Source: Triatoma infestans (taxonomy: Eukaryota > Arthropoda > Insecta > Hemiptera > Reduviidae). Taken from it: a stretch of 64,000 bases of DNA. Where the stretch lies: the NCBI GenBank assembly GCA_011037195.1, contig JAAEAF010001566.1, forward strand, positions 1-64,000. Reading direction: 5' to 3'. Below, one piece after another: positions 1 to 11,251 of the stretch; within the stretch, counting starts at the first letter, position 1; each line of letters begins with the position of its first letter. Below the pieces are notes generated by a model. That model had not been told where the DNA came from. It was given only the letters and a program-made list of their open reading frames with translations, and made no database searches. The position numbers were made by a program, and so were the translations under genes.

Positions 1-2045
1 CCATACAAAACAACTAACAATAAATTAAGTTAAGAGTTTTGTTCTCATATAATCTAAGGAAGATTTAGTAGAAAATAATTGTGAGCACAGTAAATAAATC
101 TTACTTTATTTATTTATTTATTTTCCTCCATACAACTTAATCTTTATTCCATTCTTTTTTTTTTTTTTTTTAAATAAAGGTTTTGTAATTTTCTATTCAT
201 TTAACTTTTCTATCTTAAAGAAAATTTGCTTAATAACTTATTGTTCAATTAACAAAATGTTGAAATGATTCATTATATTTTTATTCTCTCATAAATGTTC
301 TGTGAAATCAATTAATTATTTTTAATTCAATCGTTGTTAAGCATGTTATTACTACAATAGTTATTAAGGATAAATAAGTTATCAATAAAAATGTTGCCAG
401 TTTTTCTTCTTTTTGTTTTTAAAGATTATTCCAAAAGGAAATTAGGGTGTACTAGGTAGGTGATCAACAGTAAATATTTATTTATTTCCCTATATTGAGG
501 TTTTCTCCCGAATTATTCTTGAAAATTGTATAAGTGAGATGCCTGAGATAAGTGAATGGCCTTGAGTTCTGCCTTTGCTTCACCATAAACTTTGGCAAAA
601 CTATCACCACAACATCCAATAGGTATCCTGTAAAGAATTTGTACGTGACTGGGCTAGCGCCCTACTTACCTTTTTTACGATTCAAATTCTGATCGGGTAA
701 ACTTTGGTCCTGATTAGTGCTTTTTATTGAATCAGCGTGCATGCAAATTGTATTAGCATTCTTGCAGTAATTCTACTGCAAAACGACTTTTTAAAAAGCT
801 TAGTTTTTTTTTGTACTATTATTAGATGTGATAACATTACGTAAACGAAGTAAATGTGGCGAAATTAAATGTTATAATGACGTAGGATGTTTTGTGGGCT
901 GACTAGATTCCGCTAGGCGACCTTTATACAATAAACATGATTTAAGGATGTTCAATTTAATTCCCAATTCTATAAATCTGCTCCAAGAATATTGTTTTCT
1001 GCACTATAAAATATTTTTGCATTTTCTGAGTTTTGATATCTGTTTCAAAAAAAAAAAAATCGGCTGCAAAAATCGCAAAAGCAATCGGGGTAGAGAGAGC
1101 ACAGTTAAAGATTGGAAATTATACAAGAATTTTACCAGTAAAGCGATTAAGTAGCTGGTCTACATAATATGTGTATGTATATTAACAGCGCCTGCTCTAG
1201 GGGCGCCATTTTGGCTGTAAGTGTGAAAAAAATATTAATGTGTTAAATACTAACATATCGATTTTTCGTTCGTTAAAAATTTACGGTGTGCAGCATTTGT
1301 GTCAAAAATATTTACACTATTATTTCAAAATTAACGCAGAATTTGTAAATGATGATGCTTGAACTGGTTTGAACAGAATAGTATTAGCACGCGAGCAGAG
1401 CGCTGCTTCAGCTTATTAAAAAATATATATATTCTTCAGGCGGGCAATTTGTCTTTTTGTCCGGGGCGAGGTAACCGCTAGAGCGGGCGTTTATATTAAC
1501 AAGCTGGATAAAGCTGAATGATTATGGTTCATACAACAAGGACATGAATTTTCCAAAAGAGAAAATCGCTCACATGACTTTTCTCTTAACGAAATTATTA
1601 GAATTATAATTGACCCATTTTCTTCAAATTTATTTAAAAGTACTGACGTTACAATAAATGTAGGTGGTACCAAGCACATGTTAGATTTCTGGTAAAAACA
1701 GGACTAGCTATCTATCAGAAGTGAGTCTACTTTAGTAGACACTAGTCAGCGCTTCCGTTAATCTTCTTAGCATAACTCAGACAGTGCTTACACTAGATTT
1801 ATCAAGTTCCCCAAGAATCTATCTAATATCAATGTTGCTGAAAAAATTTAAAAATGAAAATGACAGGTTTATATGTAATGTATAGTTTAGCCATTCCAAG
1901 TTTAAAGAAAATTGTTTAAATAAGTTGAAAATTGTTGAAATAAGTTTTGAGAAAATTAATAAAAACTCTGCATCGATCTTCACTAACTGAGGATATTTGA
2001 CTTTTAAGAAATGGTTGGATTATGCAGCAAGAAACGATGTTTGAC
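1..2045. other. AT-rich non-coding stretch
   Basis: No gene, RNA or repeat with recognisable ends was found here. The stretch is strongly AT-rich with poly-A and poly-T runs. The open frames at 948-1154 and 1491-1679 are short, have no recognisable motif and lie in low-complexity sequence, so they are not called. Confidence 0.6.
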
Positions 2046-2275
2046 CAGGGTGAGATAAGTCAGTGCTCAAACACTGGATTTGCAATATAAAGATCCCGGG
2101 TTCGGGCCCAGTAGTCTTGAAGCTCTTAGATATTCTCTTCCTAGAAGCCTATACAGCTTACTGTCCGGTGATGGGCACTGTTATCTGAAGAACACTGCCC
2201 GATGCCGACAGTGCACTGAAAAGAATCCGGATGCCCAATGACCTCTTCAGACGTTGACGCTCCTTAAAAATAAAG
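2046..2275 (+). mobile_element. tRNA-headed SINE
   Basis: The head resembles a tRNA promoter, with a B-box-like GGGTTCGGGCCC near 2099. It is followed by the body shared by all SINEs in this window: CTTCCTAGAAGCC, then CACTGTCCGGTGATGG-like and GTGCACTGAAAAG words, and a tail ending near GACGCTCCTTAAAA. The A box is degenerate. This is a diverged, non-coding copy. Confidence 0.75.
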
Positions 2276-2604
2276 TGTTGTGTCATCCAGTCAGAAAAAA
2301 TTACCGTCCCCTTTAAAAAATAACAGTTTTTATTTAATAACATTAACTTTTTTCTTTTTTTAATTTGAGGCTATTTATTTATTTAAAAAAAATTATATAA
2401 TATGTTTTCTTTGAATATATATTTATTTATTTATATACTTGTTCTCATTTTATAACTATTTCCTCTCAATTAATTGTTATTCTTAATTGTTAATTGTTCA
2501 TCATAATTAATAAAAGATGTTTTAAATGTTTTTTTTCTATTCGGAATGATTTTCAAAACTTTATCTGGCTCAACTTGGCCGGGATAAAGAAGAGATTCTT
2601 TCGC
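2276..2604. other. AT-rich spacer
   Basis: Only AT-rich low-complexity sequence is seen between two oppositely oriented SINE copies. Confidence 0.5.
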
Positions 2605-2740
2605 TACATACAACACTGCCCACCATCACCGGACAGTAAGCATGTAGGCTTCTTGGAAAAGAAAATCTAAGAGTAGCATTGCTGGACTCGGACTCGGGAC
2701 CTTCGCGTTGCTAGTACACAGAGCTAATTTCGCCCCTCCA
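2605..2740 (-). mobile_element. tRNA-headed SINE, 3' truncated
   Basis: Read on the minus strand, it begins with a TTAGCTCTGTG A-box-like word, then an AGTCCGAGTCC B-box-like word, then the shared SINE body down to the CCGGTGATGGTG region. The distal tail (GTGCACTGAA... and CGCCTTAAA) is missing. It faces the SINE at 2046. Confidence 0.7.
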
Positions 2741-3169
2741 AAACTTGCATAAAGGACAAATACTGCAACTGGAACTCTTAAAGTCCTACTTCCTGCACCT
2801 AATCCCCAATACTTCGCACCCAAAAAAAGCTTTGGTTTTCTTTGTTCATAACCGTACTCACCCACTCTCTCACTCTCTCTACCACACACTCTCTCAGACA
2901 CACACATACACAACGCACACAAAATTGAAGGAAGAAACTACAAATGAAAGCCCTTATTAATTTAAATATTAGGAAATATTGTATCAAATTGCAGTATCTC
3001 TTTTCGGAATTTTGAGGAAAGATTGGAGGATTAACCTCCCTGCCAACATCCAACATGTGTTTTGGATTTAGATGGATAATATAGAAACCTCATGAAACCT
3101 AAAAAAATGTAAGCGGATGGCGCAAAGATCTGTTAGACCTAAGTTTATCCTGGTTAGCTTGCCTGAGTT
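2741..3169. other. Unassigned stretch with CT/CA-rich track
   Basis: A CT- and CA-rich low-complexity run lies at about 2860-2920. The overlapping open frames on both strands across it are products of that simple sequence. Nothing else was recognised. Confidence 0.5.
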
Positions 3170-3182
3170 TAACCAGCATGGT

Positions 3183-4010
3183 TTTATTTATTTATTTCAG
3201 CACGCCTCACACAAAGTATTGCATGTACTCTAAATCAATATACACTTAATAGAACATTAACAAAATTGTATATAAACAAAAAACAACATAAAAGATACTA
3301 ACACAAGAAACACGCACTATACATAAAAGATACTAATACGCACGAAAGTAGTAAATTAGATATCAAGTAGCACAGATTAAGAAAATAACAGACTATTATG
3401 TACAAGACAATAATTAGTAATATATTGGTAACAACTATTCCAACTTCCAACTTGATAGATTTAATAAATTTAACAAAATGATGATAAGTTTCTTTTAAAA
3501 CTAAGTTTTTATGTGCATAAAGTGATAGGCCTTTCAAAACAACTTCCGCTAGCAATTTAGCCCTTTAGGGTTCCCAAGTTGGGCAATGAAAAATTAGGTG
3601 GTCCGAAGTCTGGGGAGTTTCATTGTTACAGGGACATGCTGGAGACTGAATAATTTTTAAATTATAGAGGTATGATTTAAAGGCGCCGAATCCGGTTATA
3701 AATTGAGTTAAAATAAAATTTGATTTATACCATGGAGAATTTAATCTGGATTTTATGTAAGGAAAATATTGCTTAGTAAGAGCACCTATGATTGTGTTGT
3801 TCCATTGCTGATCCCATTCTTCTAATATTGTATTTTTTAATGTTTTTTTAAAATATGCTAAAGGGTACTTAGAGAAAGATGAAAGTAATTCCGAGTCCAT
3901 TGCTGCGGCCTTCGCATTAGCGTCAGCCAGTTCATTCCCTTCCACGCCCGTGTGGGCTTTTGCTTTTTTCAATTAACACTGATAAACCCGTAGACTTTAT
4001 TCTCTCTATA
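3183..4010 (-). mobile_element. 5'-truncated non-LTR retrotransposon, R1-like
   Basis: The insertion is flanked by a perfect 13-bp direct repeat, TAACCAGCATGGT, at 3170-3182 and 4011-4023. This is the target-site duplication expected of target-primed reverse transcription. On the minus strand the element holds the end of ORF2 (3972 to 3565), an AT-rich 3' UTR, and an A/T-rich tail that abuts the left repeat. The 5' end is lost inside the RNase H domain. Assignment to R1 rather than another RNase H-bearing clade rests on the look of the C-terminal region and is tentative. Confidence 0.8.
3565..3972 (-). pseudogene. RNase H end and C-terminal domain of non-LTR ORF2
   Basis: The frame starts with KAHTGVEGNELADANAKAAA, the terminal block of retroelement RNase H, with the conserved His and Asp visible in H-x-G...GNELAD. 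It continues into the cysteine/histidine segment usual at the C-terminus of R1/I-type ORF2, here SPACPCNNETPQTSDHLIFHC. The start used is only where the truncated copy opens; a normal ORF2 exceeds 1000 residues. The frame has no internal stop, so the insertion may be fairly young, but it lacks endonuclease and reverse transcriptase and cannot work by itself. Confidence 0.8.
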
Positions 4011-4023
4011 TAACCAGCATGGT

Positions 4024-5117
4024 ATATACAGTAGACTCCTGTATAAAGTGGGGGATACGTTCCGCATTATGCGAAACATATCTTATTAAACTAATAAATA
4101 ATAATAGTTCCAGAACTGATTACACAAAGTGGGTCAATTTCAAATTTAGTTTTACTGCATACAGAATTCTTTCAGGAACGTAAATTCTTCGATAAAGGAA
4201 AAACAGAAAACTTCTTCAGCGTCTTCATTTTGAATTAACGCGTTGTTTTGTGATTTCAATAATTTATTGGCCTTTCTAATTGATAGACGTTATCAAAATA
4301 TGTCCTTTTATCATCAAATTTTGGGGCCTTGTGAAGGTACAGAATGGAGGATGCTAGGTTAGATTGATATTTGGGGAAGAATTAGGAGACTGGGCACCGC
4401 AACTGATATAAACTAATCCTGAATAAGAGAAGGCGGCTATATTTTATCAAAAATAATAATAAATAAATGAAAAATTGTTAATATTTCCTTTATAAGTCAT
4501 GAAACATTTCTGGAAATACTGTTAAAATTAATTTTGTTTATTCCAAACAAGATTTACACGGTCTTTAGAGTTTAAAACAAGAATAAGATTATATTAATAC
4601 AAAAAAAAAAAATGAATATGATTCATAAAGAAGGTTCATGGTTAAAGGAGAGCAACTTAATTTCCTGTAGAGAAAAGAAACTGTTTCAACATGGCAAGAG
4701 AAAATTACTATCTATAATTAGGACAGACATATAGGTCATATCGATGATATAACTCAATCACCATAATGAACCGTCACATAATATTCAATGTTAACTTGTA
4801 GTTAATTAAATATTTATAGGTGTATCAAGTTTATAGTATATAAAAATTGATGATATCATAATTAAAAAAAAAAAAAAGGAATGTGAGGACGGCTCCACCA
4901 AGTTTCTAAGGAAATTGTAAGAAGAGTAGGGAATTAATTAAATTCATACAAAATATTAAATTTCCTAAATAAATATTTAACTTTCAACTTGAGATCTAAA
5001 TTTAAGAATTATAAGGCTTTATTTTTTGGTTCTCGCTTTCCTGTAAAATTAAAAAATGAATGACTTAATTATATAAAATAAAAAGAGATCTTATATGATG
5101 AAAATGTTTAATAAAAA
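4024..5117. other. AT-rich non-coding stretch
   Basis: Poly-A runs lie near 4602 and 4865. No gene or repeat boundary was recognised. Confidence 0.5.
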
Positions 5118-5932
5118 TCTGGTATGAAACACTCACACGACTTTACAGAAAAATAATTTCTCATATTCCTGATAATTCTTTTTTTAATCTTTGATTTTTC
5201 TAAAAAATGAACTATACCGATACATTTTCTATTTATTAAAGTCGAAATTTGTAGCAGGAGTGGAAGGAAGGGTTTTAAAACAGTAGCAGTTGTAGCCTTT
5301 GAAATACATACTGCAATACTAAGTATGCTTCTAAAACCTACGTATTAAGGTCATTATGCTAGAATTCCAGATTTGAAGAAAATCGATTGACTGAATCGAT
5401 CGAGTAGACTATAGAATCGATCGTTACAGAATATAGGTATCTAAGTTTTTGGGAATGATCTCAAAAATGGTGATAAATACTTTTCATTAAACTTGGACAG
5501 ATAATAAAACTTCACTTGTTATTTGTAACATTTTATATAGCTTATTATGTTAAACACTATCATAGCCGAATCAAAGCAAATTGCGAAAGGCGTATCCGCG
5601 TAGAGCCCTCTCACACAACTTTCACTTATTGCTATATACAAAATTGTAATTGACAAATTGTATTGTTAGTATAATATATTTAATGAAATTCGACAGTGTT
5701 TTTATAGGAAAAAAAAAAAGTCGCGGATACTGAAAAAAATTGTTCAGTAAATAATGCACTTCCTGTTTACTAATTTTCTACTCGGAATTTTTGGAAATCT
5801 ATTTATTTCTAATTAATTATTTTTGTTTAAATGGTAGAATTGTATAATCTCAACTAAGACAGCACTTTTTGACAAGATAAGGAAACTTTGAAACGATTAC
5901 AATACTTTCTCTTACTGGCAGTAAGAGAAAGT
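5118..5932 (-). mobile_element. Helentron-like repeat, minus orientation, rearranged
   Basis: The left edge reads TCTGGTATGAAACACTCACA, the reverse of the 3' terminal hairpin seen in the complete copies (30216, 42097, 60047). The right edge carries AGTAAGAGAAAGT, the reverse of the 5' end. A second hairpin-side end, CTCACACAACTTTCAC, occurs at about 5610 inside the interval. This suggests two partial copies joined in the same orientation. Confidence 0.65.
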
Positions 5933-6036
5933 GAGAGAAAAAAAAATCATTAAAAAAAATTGCAGTAAGGGAATGTCGTATGTGAGTATTTGTGTGTATG
6001 TGATGGACTCAAATCATTTTTTTTTTTTTTTTTTTT

Positions 6037-6419
6037 CGGTGGAGGGCGGAAAGAAGACAAGCGGCCGATGTAATAGGCGATTTTAGCCCGGAGGACGTCA
6101 CTCAAAGAATGCTCCGCGAGGAGAGTGGATGGGCAGCAGTGGCTGTGTTTGTTGAGGACGTCCTGAGGAAGAAAAAGTACGTGGAGAGCACACACCCTCA
6201 CCAGCAAGTGTCCCGTACCACTTGAGAGGGAGAAAGAAAAGTTCTGGCCTAAAGATGTGGAAGCCCGAAAGGGCTAATAGCGAAGGCCTTCCACGAAGTA
6301 ATGTGGTAAACGGTTCCGTGGAAGGTTAAGCTAGGAGGCGGGGAGGTTTCAAGGATGTGCGTCCCCAGGATTGGCCAACCAGGTATCCACTGGATTTTAC
6401 TCCCCGGAAAAAAAAAAAA
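6037..6419 (+). mobile_element. 3' fragment of R1-like non-LTR retrotransposon
   Basis: An open frame from 6037 to the TGA at 6223-6225 encodes the typical last segment of R1-type ORF2: DFSPEDVTQRML, then SGWAAVAVFVEDVLRKKKY. About 180 bases of 3' UTR follow, ending in a poly-A run at 6405-6419. The 5' side is cut off next to a poly-T run (about 6018-6036). The fragment is GC-rich compared with its surroundings. Only the tail of the protein remains. Confidence 0.65.
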
Positions 6420-6720
6420 ATTATTATTATTATTATTATTATTATGGCATTACAGTCCTAAAGAACCCGGGCCTCGTCCACAAGCTTCTGCCATACATCC
6501 CCGTCTTTGGCCTTCATTCTCTAACGCCTAACATCCATTAAGGTAAGGTCATCTTGGAGATCGTCCAGCCAATGCAAGCGAGGTCTTCTTCTCCGGCGAG
6601 CACCACCGGGTCAACCACAGAGGAGCCTTTTGGGTAGTCTATCCTCCTCCATTCTCTCCACATGACCTAACCAGCGGAGACGACCTTTTTTATTTATAAA
6701 GGTCACGATGTTCTCAACGA
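6420..6720 (-). mobile_element. 3' fragment of RTE-like non-LTR retrotransposon
   Basis: On the minus strand the sequence encodes the conserved end of RTE-type ORF2: RLRWLGHVERMEEDRLPKRL, an RRRRRPRLHW block, and a MKAKDGDVWQKLVDEAR-like end. It finishes in an (ATA)n tail, seen as (ATT)n at 6420-6444 on the plus strand, as is usual for RTE elements. Two in-frame stops are present. It abuts the poly-A tail of the preceding fragment tail to tail. Confidence 0.65.
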
Positions 6721-7132
6721 TAGTAAATTTATATTAAATATAAATATTCTTTATGATCTAAAGAATTAAATGCGGAATAAAAGCATTTTTTCTTAATTCT
6801 ATAATCGGTTTGACTTTATTAAGCGTTTTTATTCTTGTTTCTTCCAGCGCCACCCGAAATACCTTGCAGTTATCCGATGCAGTTTGGTGCTGCCAATTAT
6901 CAGGGGCGGAGTTCTTCTCCGCACAAACCATGCCACGTTTCTTAGCCGTAAAAGCCTTCAGTTTGTGGCCCGGCTCCCCGCATCTGTACGATCCGGATCC
7001 TTTTCAGGCTCCGAAAACATGTCCATACCCCAGAATCTGAAACATCGAGGCACCGTTGCTTTTCTCTTCACAGCGAAGCCAGCCGATCTTGATGCTCTCA
7101 CTCTTATAGAGCTCGCCAACCCCCTCACATCG

Positions 7133-7140
7133 AGCTAGAC
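7133..7140. repeat. hAT target-site duplication, left copy
   Basis: AGCTAGAC directly precedes the left terminal repeat. The identical octamer at 9249-9256 follows the right one. Eight bases is the length diagnostic for hAT transposons. Confidence 0.95.
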
Positions 7141-9248
7141 CAGTGTCGGGCAACCGGTGCGCCGCGGCGCACTGGGGCGCCACGAAAAATTCTGGGGGCG
7201 CCGCGAACATTTTGGTAAAATATTTAAAATCGTTAGAGTTATTGAACTTTTGGTCGAATTAAAAGATAATGTTTAAAAAAATATTTTATGTGTGAACAGA
7301 TAATGCTTAGTCCACATTATGGCCGCGAATCAGCAGCGTGAATTCACGCCGTGAATGGCGCGAAAAAACATGGCATCGCCATTCACGGTGAGTACCGGCA
7401 CGTGAATTCACGCCGCGAGCAACCTTATCGTGCAGAAACCTTTAAAAAATAAAAAGGCGAATGTGGATGGGTTCGCGGCATGTTCTTGCACGGCTAGAAA
7501 AGATGAAAAAATACAAATGATACATTTTGGAGTTTTCGTCAAAGTATTGCTGCAGCAATATTAGTCGTATTTTTGCATCGTTGTAAAACACACAGTAAGT
7601 TTCGCACACAGTAAAATCTGTTGGTTAAAAAACAATGAAAAATAATTTGTTGTGGCGCAAGAATCCTGTGCTTATAATTTATTCTTAGCGAGATTCTCAC
7701 TCACTTTTTACTCAAGGTAATTTTAATTAAACATTATTGGAGATAGACATTAAGAATTGAAGATATGTCAGATGATATTGAGTTGCAAATGAAACAATGT
7801 TTTAATGACCCTTCAAGAAAATGGGCTATACAGCTTGATGAAAGCACAGATATTAGTAATAAAGCTCAGTTGCTGGCATTTTTGAGGTTCGTCGATACAG
7901 GAAAAATTGTGAATAATTACTTTTTTTGTAAAGAATTAAAACAAAGAACGACTGGGGCGGAATTTTTGAATTAGTCGATGAAAATGTTACGAAGTATAAC
8001 TTGAGATGGGAAAATTGTATTAGCGTCTGCACGGATGGAGCTCCAGTTATGAAAGGTTTAAAAAAGGGATTTATAGCACATGTCATAACAAAAAGTCCAA
8101 ATATCAAATTTGTTCACTGCATGATTCATAGAGAAACTTTAGTGTCAAAGGCGGTTCCTCCCATCCTTGTCACAACTCTAGATGAAGTTGTCAAAATAGT
8201 AAATTACGTTAAATCAAATGCTCTTCGATAGAGAATTTTTTCAGCATTTTGTGAAGCAATGGATTCCGATTATAAGAATTTATTGTATCACACTGAAGTC
8301 AGATGGTTGTCGAAAGGAAAAGTTTTAAATCGGTTTATTTGAATGAAAAATGAAGTAATCGCATTTATTGTATAGCGAAGAGATTCATTTTCCTTTCCTG
8401 ATGAATGATGTTTGGTGGTTACGAGTTGCATTTTTGAGTGACATTTTCGACAAATTAAACAGCCTAAATTTAAATTTACAAGGTGTTCAGGAGAACATTA
8501 TCACTATCTCCAGCAAGTTAAAAGCGTTTAAGGAAAAACTTAATTTATGGAATTTAAATATTGCTAATGAAAACTTTGCATCTTTTCCGACGGTTGAAGA
8601 GAATCCATTAAAATCTCTTATCAAAGAAGAAATCGAAGAAACTTTGACATTATTATCCGCATCTTTTGAGAAATATTTTCCTAACTTGGACGTTTTGAAA
8701 ATGGAATGGGTAGTCAACACATTCATGCACTGTGAAATTAAACATCTGGAAGAAGAAATGCAAGAAAACTTAACTGATTTAAGAAACGATTTAGTTTTCA
8801 AAAGACTCTTCGCTGAAAAGGAGCTATCTGAGTTTTGGTTGTGTTTAAACACCAAATTTCCTAAACTTAGTAACAAGGCCGTCGAATCACTGTTACCATT
8901 TGGAAGCTCCTACCTCTGTGAGCAAGGTTTTTCAACACTTACGGAAATGAAGTCTAAGAAGCGTGAAAGACTTCAAATGATCGATGAGGAAATGCGCGTC
9001 TGTCTTTCAAAACTGGATCCCCGTATTGACTTTATATGTTCTCAAAAACAATCGCAATGTTCGCATTAGTTATGTAAATTTAATATTTAAAAATAATAAA
9101 ATGTGTTACATGTTTAAATTTTTTAATAGTATTTATTCATGTATTGTAATTACCTACGAGTAAATTTATAGTGAGTCCCACAGGTGCGCCGCGAAAAAAA
9201 AGTTTTAAGCTTAGTGCGCCGCAACTCGAAAAAGGTTGCCCGACACTG
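7141..9248 (+). mobile_element. hAT DNA transposon with intact ends
   Basis: The 2108-bp element has terminal inverted repeats CAGTGTCGGGCAACC at 7141-7155 and its reverse complement at 9234-9248, flanked by the duplication AGCTAGAC. GTGCGCCGC-like words repeat just inside both ends, as subterminal binding sites often do. The transposase within is broken. Between 7318 and 7430 lies a cluster of palindromes: GTGAATTCAC twice, and GTGAATGGCG facing CGCCATTCAC. It inserted into an already decaying R1-type ORF1. Confidence 0.95.
7765..9069 (+). pseudogene. hAT transposase remnant (ZBED5/SCAND3-like group)
   Basis: Three pieces in shifted frames make up most of a hAT transposase. WAIQLDESTDISNKAQLLAF and CTDGAPVMKG come from the catalytic core, followed by FVHCMIHRETLVSK. 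EVRWLSKGKVL lies at about 8300. The C-terminal dimerisation region contains LLPFGSSYLCEQGFS and ends near RIDFICSQKQSQ. The pattern resembles the hAT transposases related to vertebrate ZBED5/SCAND3. There is a frameshift near 7965, in-frame stops at about 8229 and 8340, and another frame change before 8368. No BED zinc finger is found upstream. The element could only have been moved by a transposase supplied elsewhere, or had a working gene when it inserted. Confidence 0.85.
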
Positions 9249-9800
9249 AGCTAGACGATTGCTACCCTCAAACCTCTGTCATTTCCCTTGGTGACATGGA
9301 CGGTTAAGTCCCCAGCTAGGTCCCCTATCTGGTGCTCAATAGCTTCTTTGACGTCTTTCTCTGTCGCCAGACTGTTTAGGTCCTGTGTGTCTAACGAGGT
9401 CCTAGGTTCCAACTGATGAACTGGAGGATACCGCTAATGGCTGTACCAAAGGCAGCCTCATCCTTCGTCTTGCGTCCCCGCTCCACTAAATTTCCTCGGA
9501 CCTGGTCTACCGAATACATTTGACTTCCGTCTTAGCGCCTTCAAGCTTGACTTTCGCCCATATCTCACTTAGGACCCCCGCACAGGACTTTCCCCCTGCT
9601 GCTTTAATCAGAAGGACCTCCAGCCTGGGTTTCAGTATCCTCGTCTTTTCTCCTTTCCCTTTCATTCTCGCTTTCTGGTGCAGAACAGTGGGGTTCAACC
9701 GAACAATAATCCTATTCAAATCCTCCAATCCAAATCTTCGCAAAATCTTTTCAAGTTTCCAACCATACAATCCATACATATTTAAATATTCTATTAGGAC

Positions 9801-10830
9801 ATCAAGAAATCCTATTCTGATATAACAAAAATTTCATAACCGCTTATCCTTTCATGTCAAACCTCAATGTCCGTGTATTTGCATTCTACTCGAAGACTAA
9901 AACAACTCGTAATCTACTTAATGAGTAAATCTCAGGCTTTCATCATTACTAAGTAACTTCTCCTGTTCAAGTTTCGATTATTTGTTCACAATTGAAAATT
10001 TTACTATTGTTATACTTGTAACAGGTGGAAATATCAATAAAAAAATTAAAAAAAAAAGAAAGTATATTTTTTTTAAATTTGAAATGAGTATGATTTCAAT
10101 TGTATTATTTTTTGGATGAACTTAAACTGAGCTTTTATTTTAACTGTTGCTTCCCAGCTTTTCTATGCATTTTCCTATTTCGTTTCTGTTAAGTATTGCA
10201 CTAATTTATTATTGTTAATACAATTATTATATCTTTTTGTTTGTGTATATAATTAAAAGAAAATTTCTAGGGTAATTTAATAATAATAATAATAATAAAA
10301 GAAATAAATTATAGAAAGAAGGAAATAATTTGTTACAATGAAATTATTCAATTTTGATTCTATTACAAACATGAAATTTATCAAAGAAAATTATGTTATA
10401 ATACCCTTATTTTCTTGACTAACTTTTCACTTGTAGTGAATAAATTATATTTCACATTAATATTTCCTCCCTTTGTGGAAAACTTTTAATAAAAAGTTTA
10501 ATATTAAAAATATTTTGTTAAGATAAAATATTTTTTTTGTTATTATACTATAAACTTCAAATAAAAATAAGTTTGTTTTTCGTATAAATTTAATTTAGTT
10601 CTTTGCCAGTTTCTTTAGTCTTTTTTATAATATGGACTTTCCTTATAGACATTTATTTTATAAATATTTTTCCACATTGATTTCCCGTCTAAAAGAAAAT
10701 ATTACATACTTGTTAGATTTTTGTTACTGAGTTTTCTTCACAAATAATATTTAATGGCTCTCAATAAAAAAGAAAGAAAAATATGTTTGTTTTTTTTAAT
10801 AGGATGTCTCAGACAGGCACAATAAACACA

Positions 10831-10864
<34 letters not shown>

Positions 10865-11020
10865 TTAGTCGTTAAAATATTTTTTTCGTACTTCAGTTGA
10901 AAATTCATTTAATCACCAAACTTCATTCGTACCAATATTTACATTATGGCAGTAATGCAGTATTTCGGAAGTATCAAATTTATGACAGTAATAGAAAGTA
11001 GAAATTAAATATTACTACTT
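9801..11020. other. AT-rich non-coding stretch with microsatellites
   Basis: No gene was recognised. An (AAT)n tract lies at about 10277-10299 and an (AC)n tract at about 10831-10862. The rest is AT-rich. Confidence 0.55.
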
Positions 11021-11251
11021 TTTCTTGATACTCACTCTAATTGCACTTTATGTAATTTAAACGATGTAGAGAGTCTCAAGCATAATATTATGTTCCCCTC
11101 TCCTATTTATAAACCTATCAGGGAAAATTATCGGGCCAATTATATTCCATTACAATATTCTAACTCTAATCTTTTATATAAAGTCTTAAACATAAATGAC
11201 AAGGAGCAAATGGATAACTTATATTGTTTATTTTATAATAGAGTCACTTAA
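11021..11251 (+). pseudogene. C-terminal fragment of a non-LTR ORF2
   Basis: A frame from 11021 to the TAA at 11249-11251 encodes CTLCNLNDVESLKHNI, then PIYKPIRENYRANYIPLQY and a YKVLNINDKEQMDNLYCLF end. The spacing of the cysteines and histidine followed by a Pro-Ile-Tyr segment is the pattern of the C-terminal domain of Jockey/I-type ORF2 proteins. Everything upstream (endonuclease, reverse transcriptase) is absent. The clade cannot be decided from this piece. Confidence 0.55.

Larger units (their letters stand above)
6790..9790 (-). pseudogene. R1-type ORF1 (gag-like), split by a hAT transposon
   Basis: Two minus-strand segments form one ORF1. The upstream half (about 9790-9257) includes RLEVLLIKAAGGKSCAGVL and continues to RGLRVAIV. 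The downstream half (7132-6790) holds the zinc-knuckle region, CFRFWGYGH and YRCGEPGHKLKAF, then MVCAEKN and DNWQHQTAS. R1-type ORF1 proteins bind the element RNA and form particles. Several knuckle cysteines are replaced and in-frame stops occur, so the copy was decayed. The hAT at 7141-9248 sits exactly between the halves with an 8-bp target duplication. No ORF2 follows. Confidence 0.7.
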
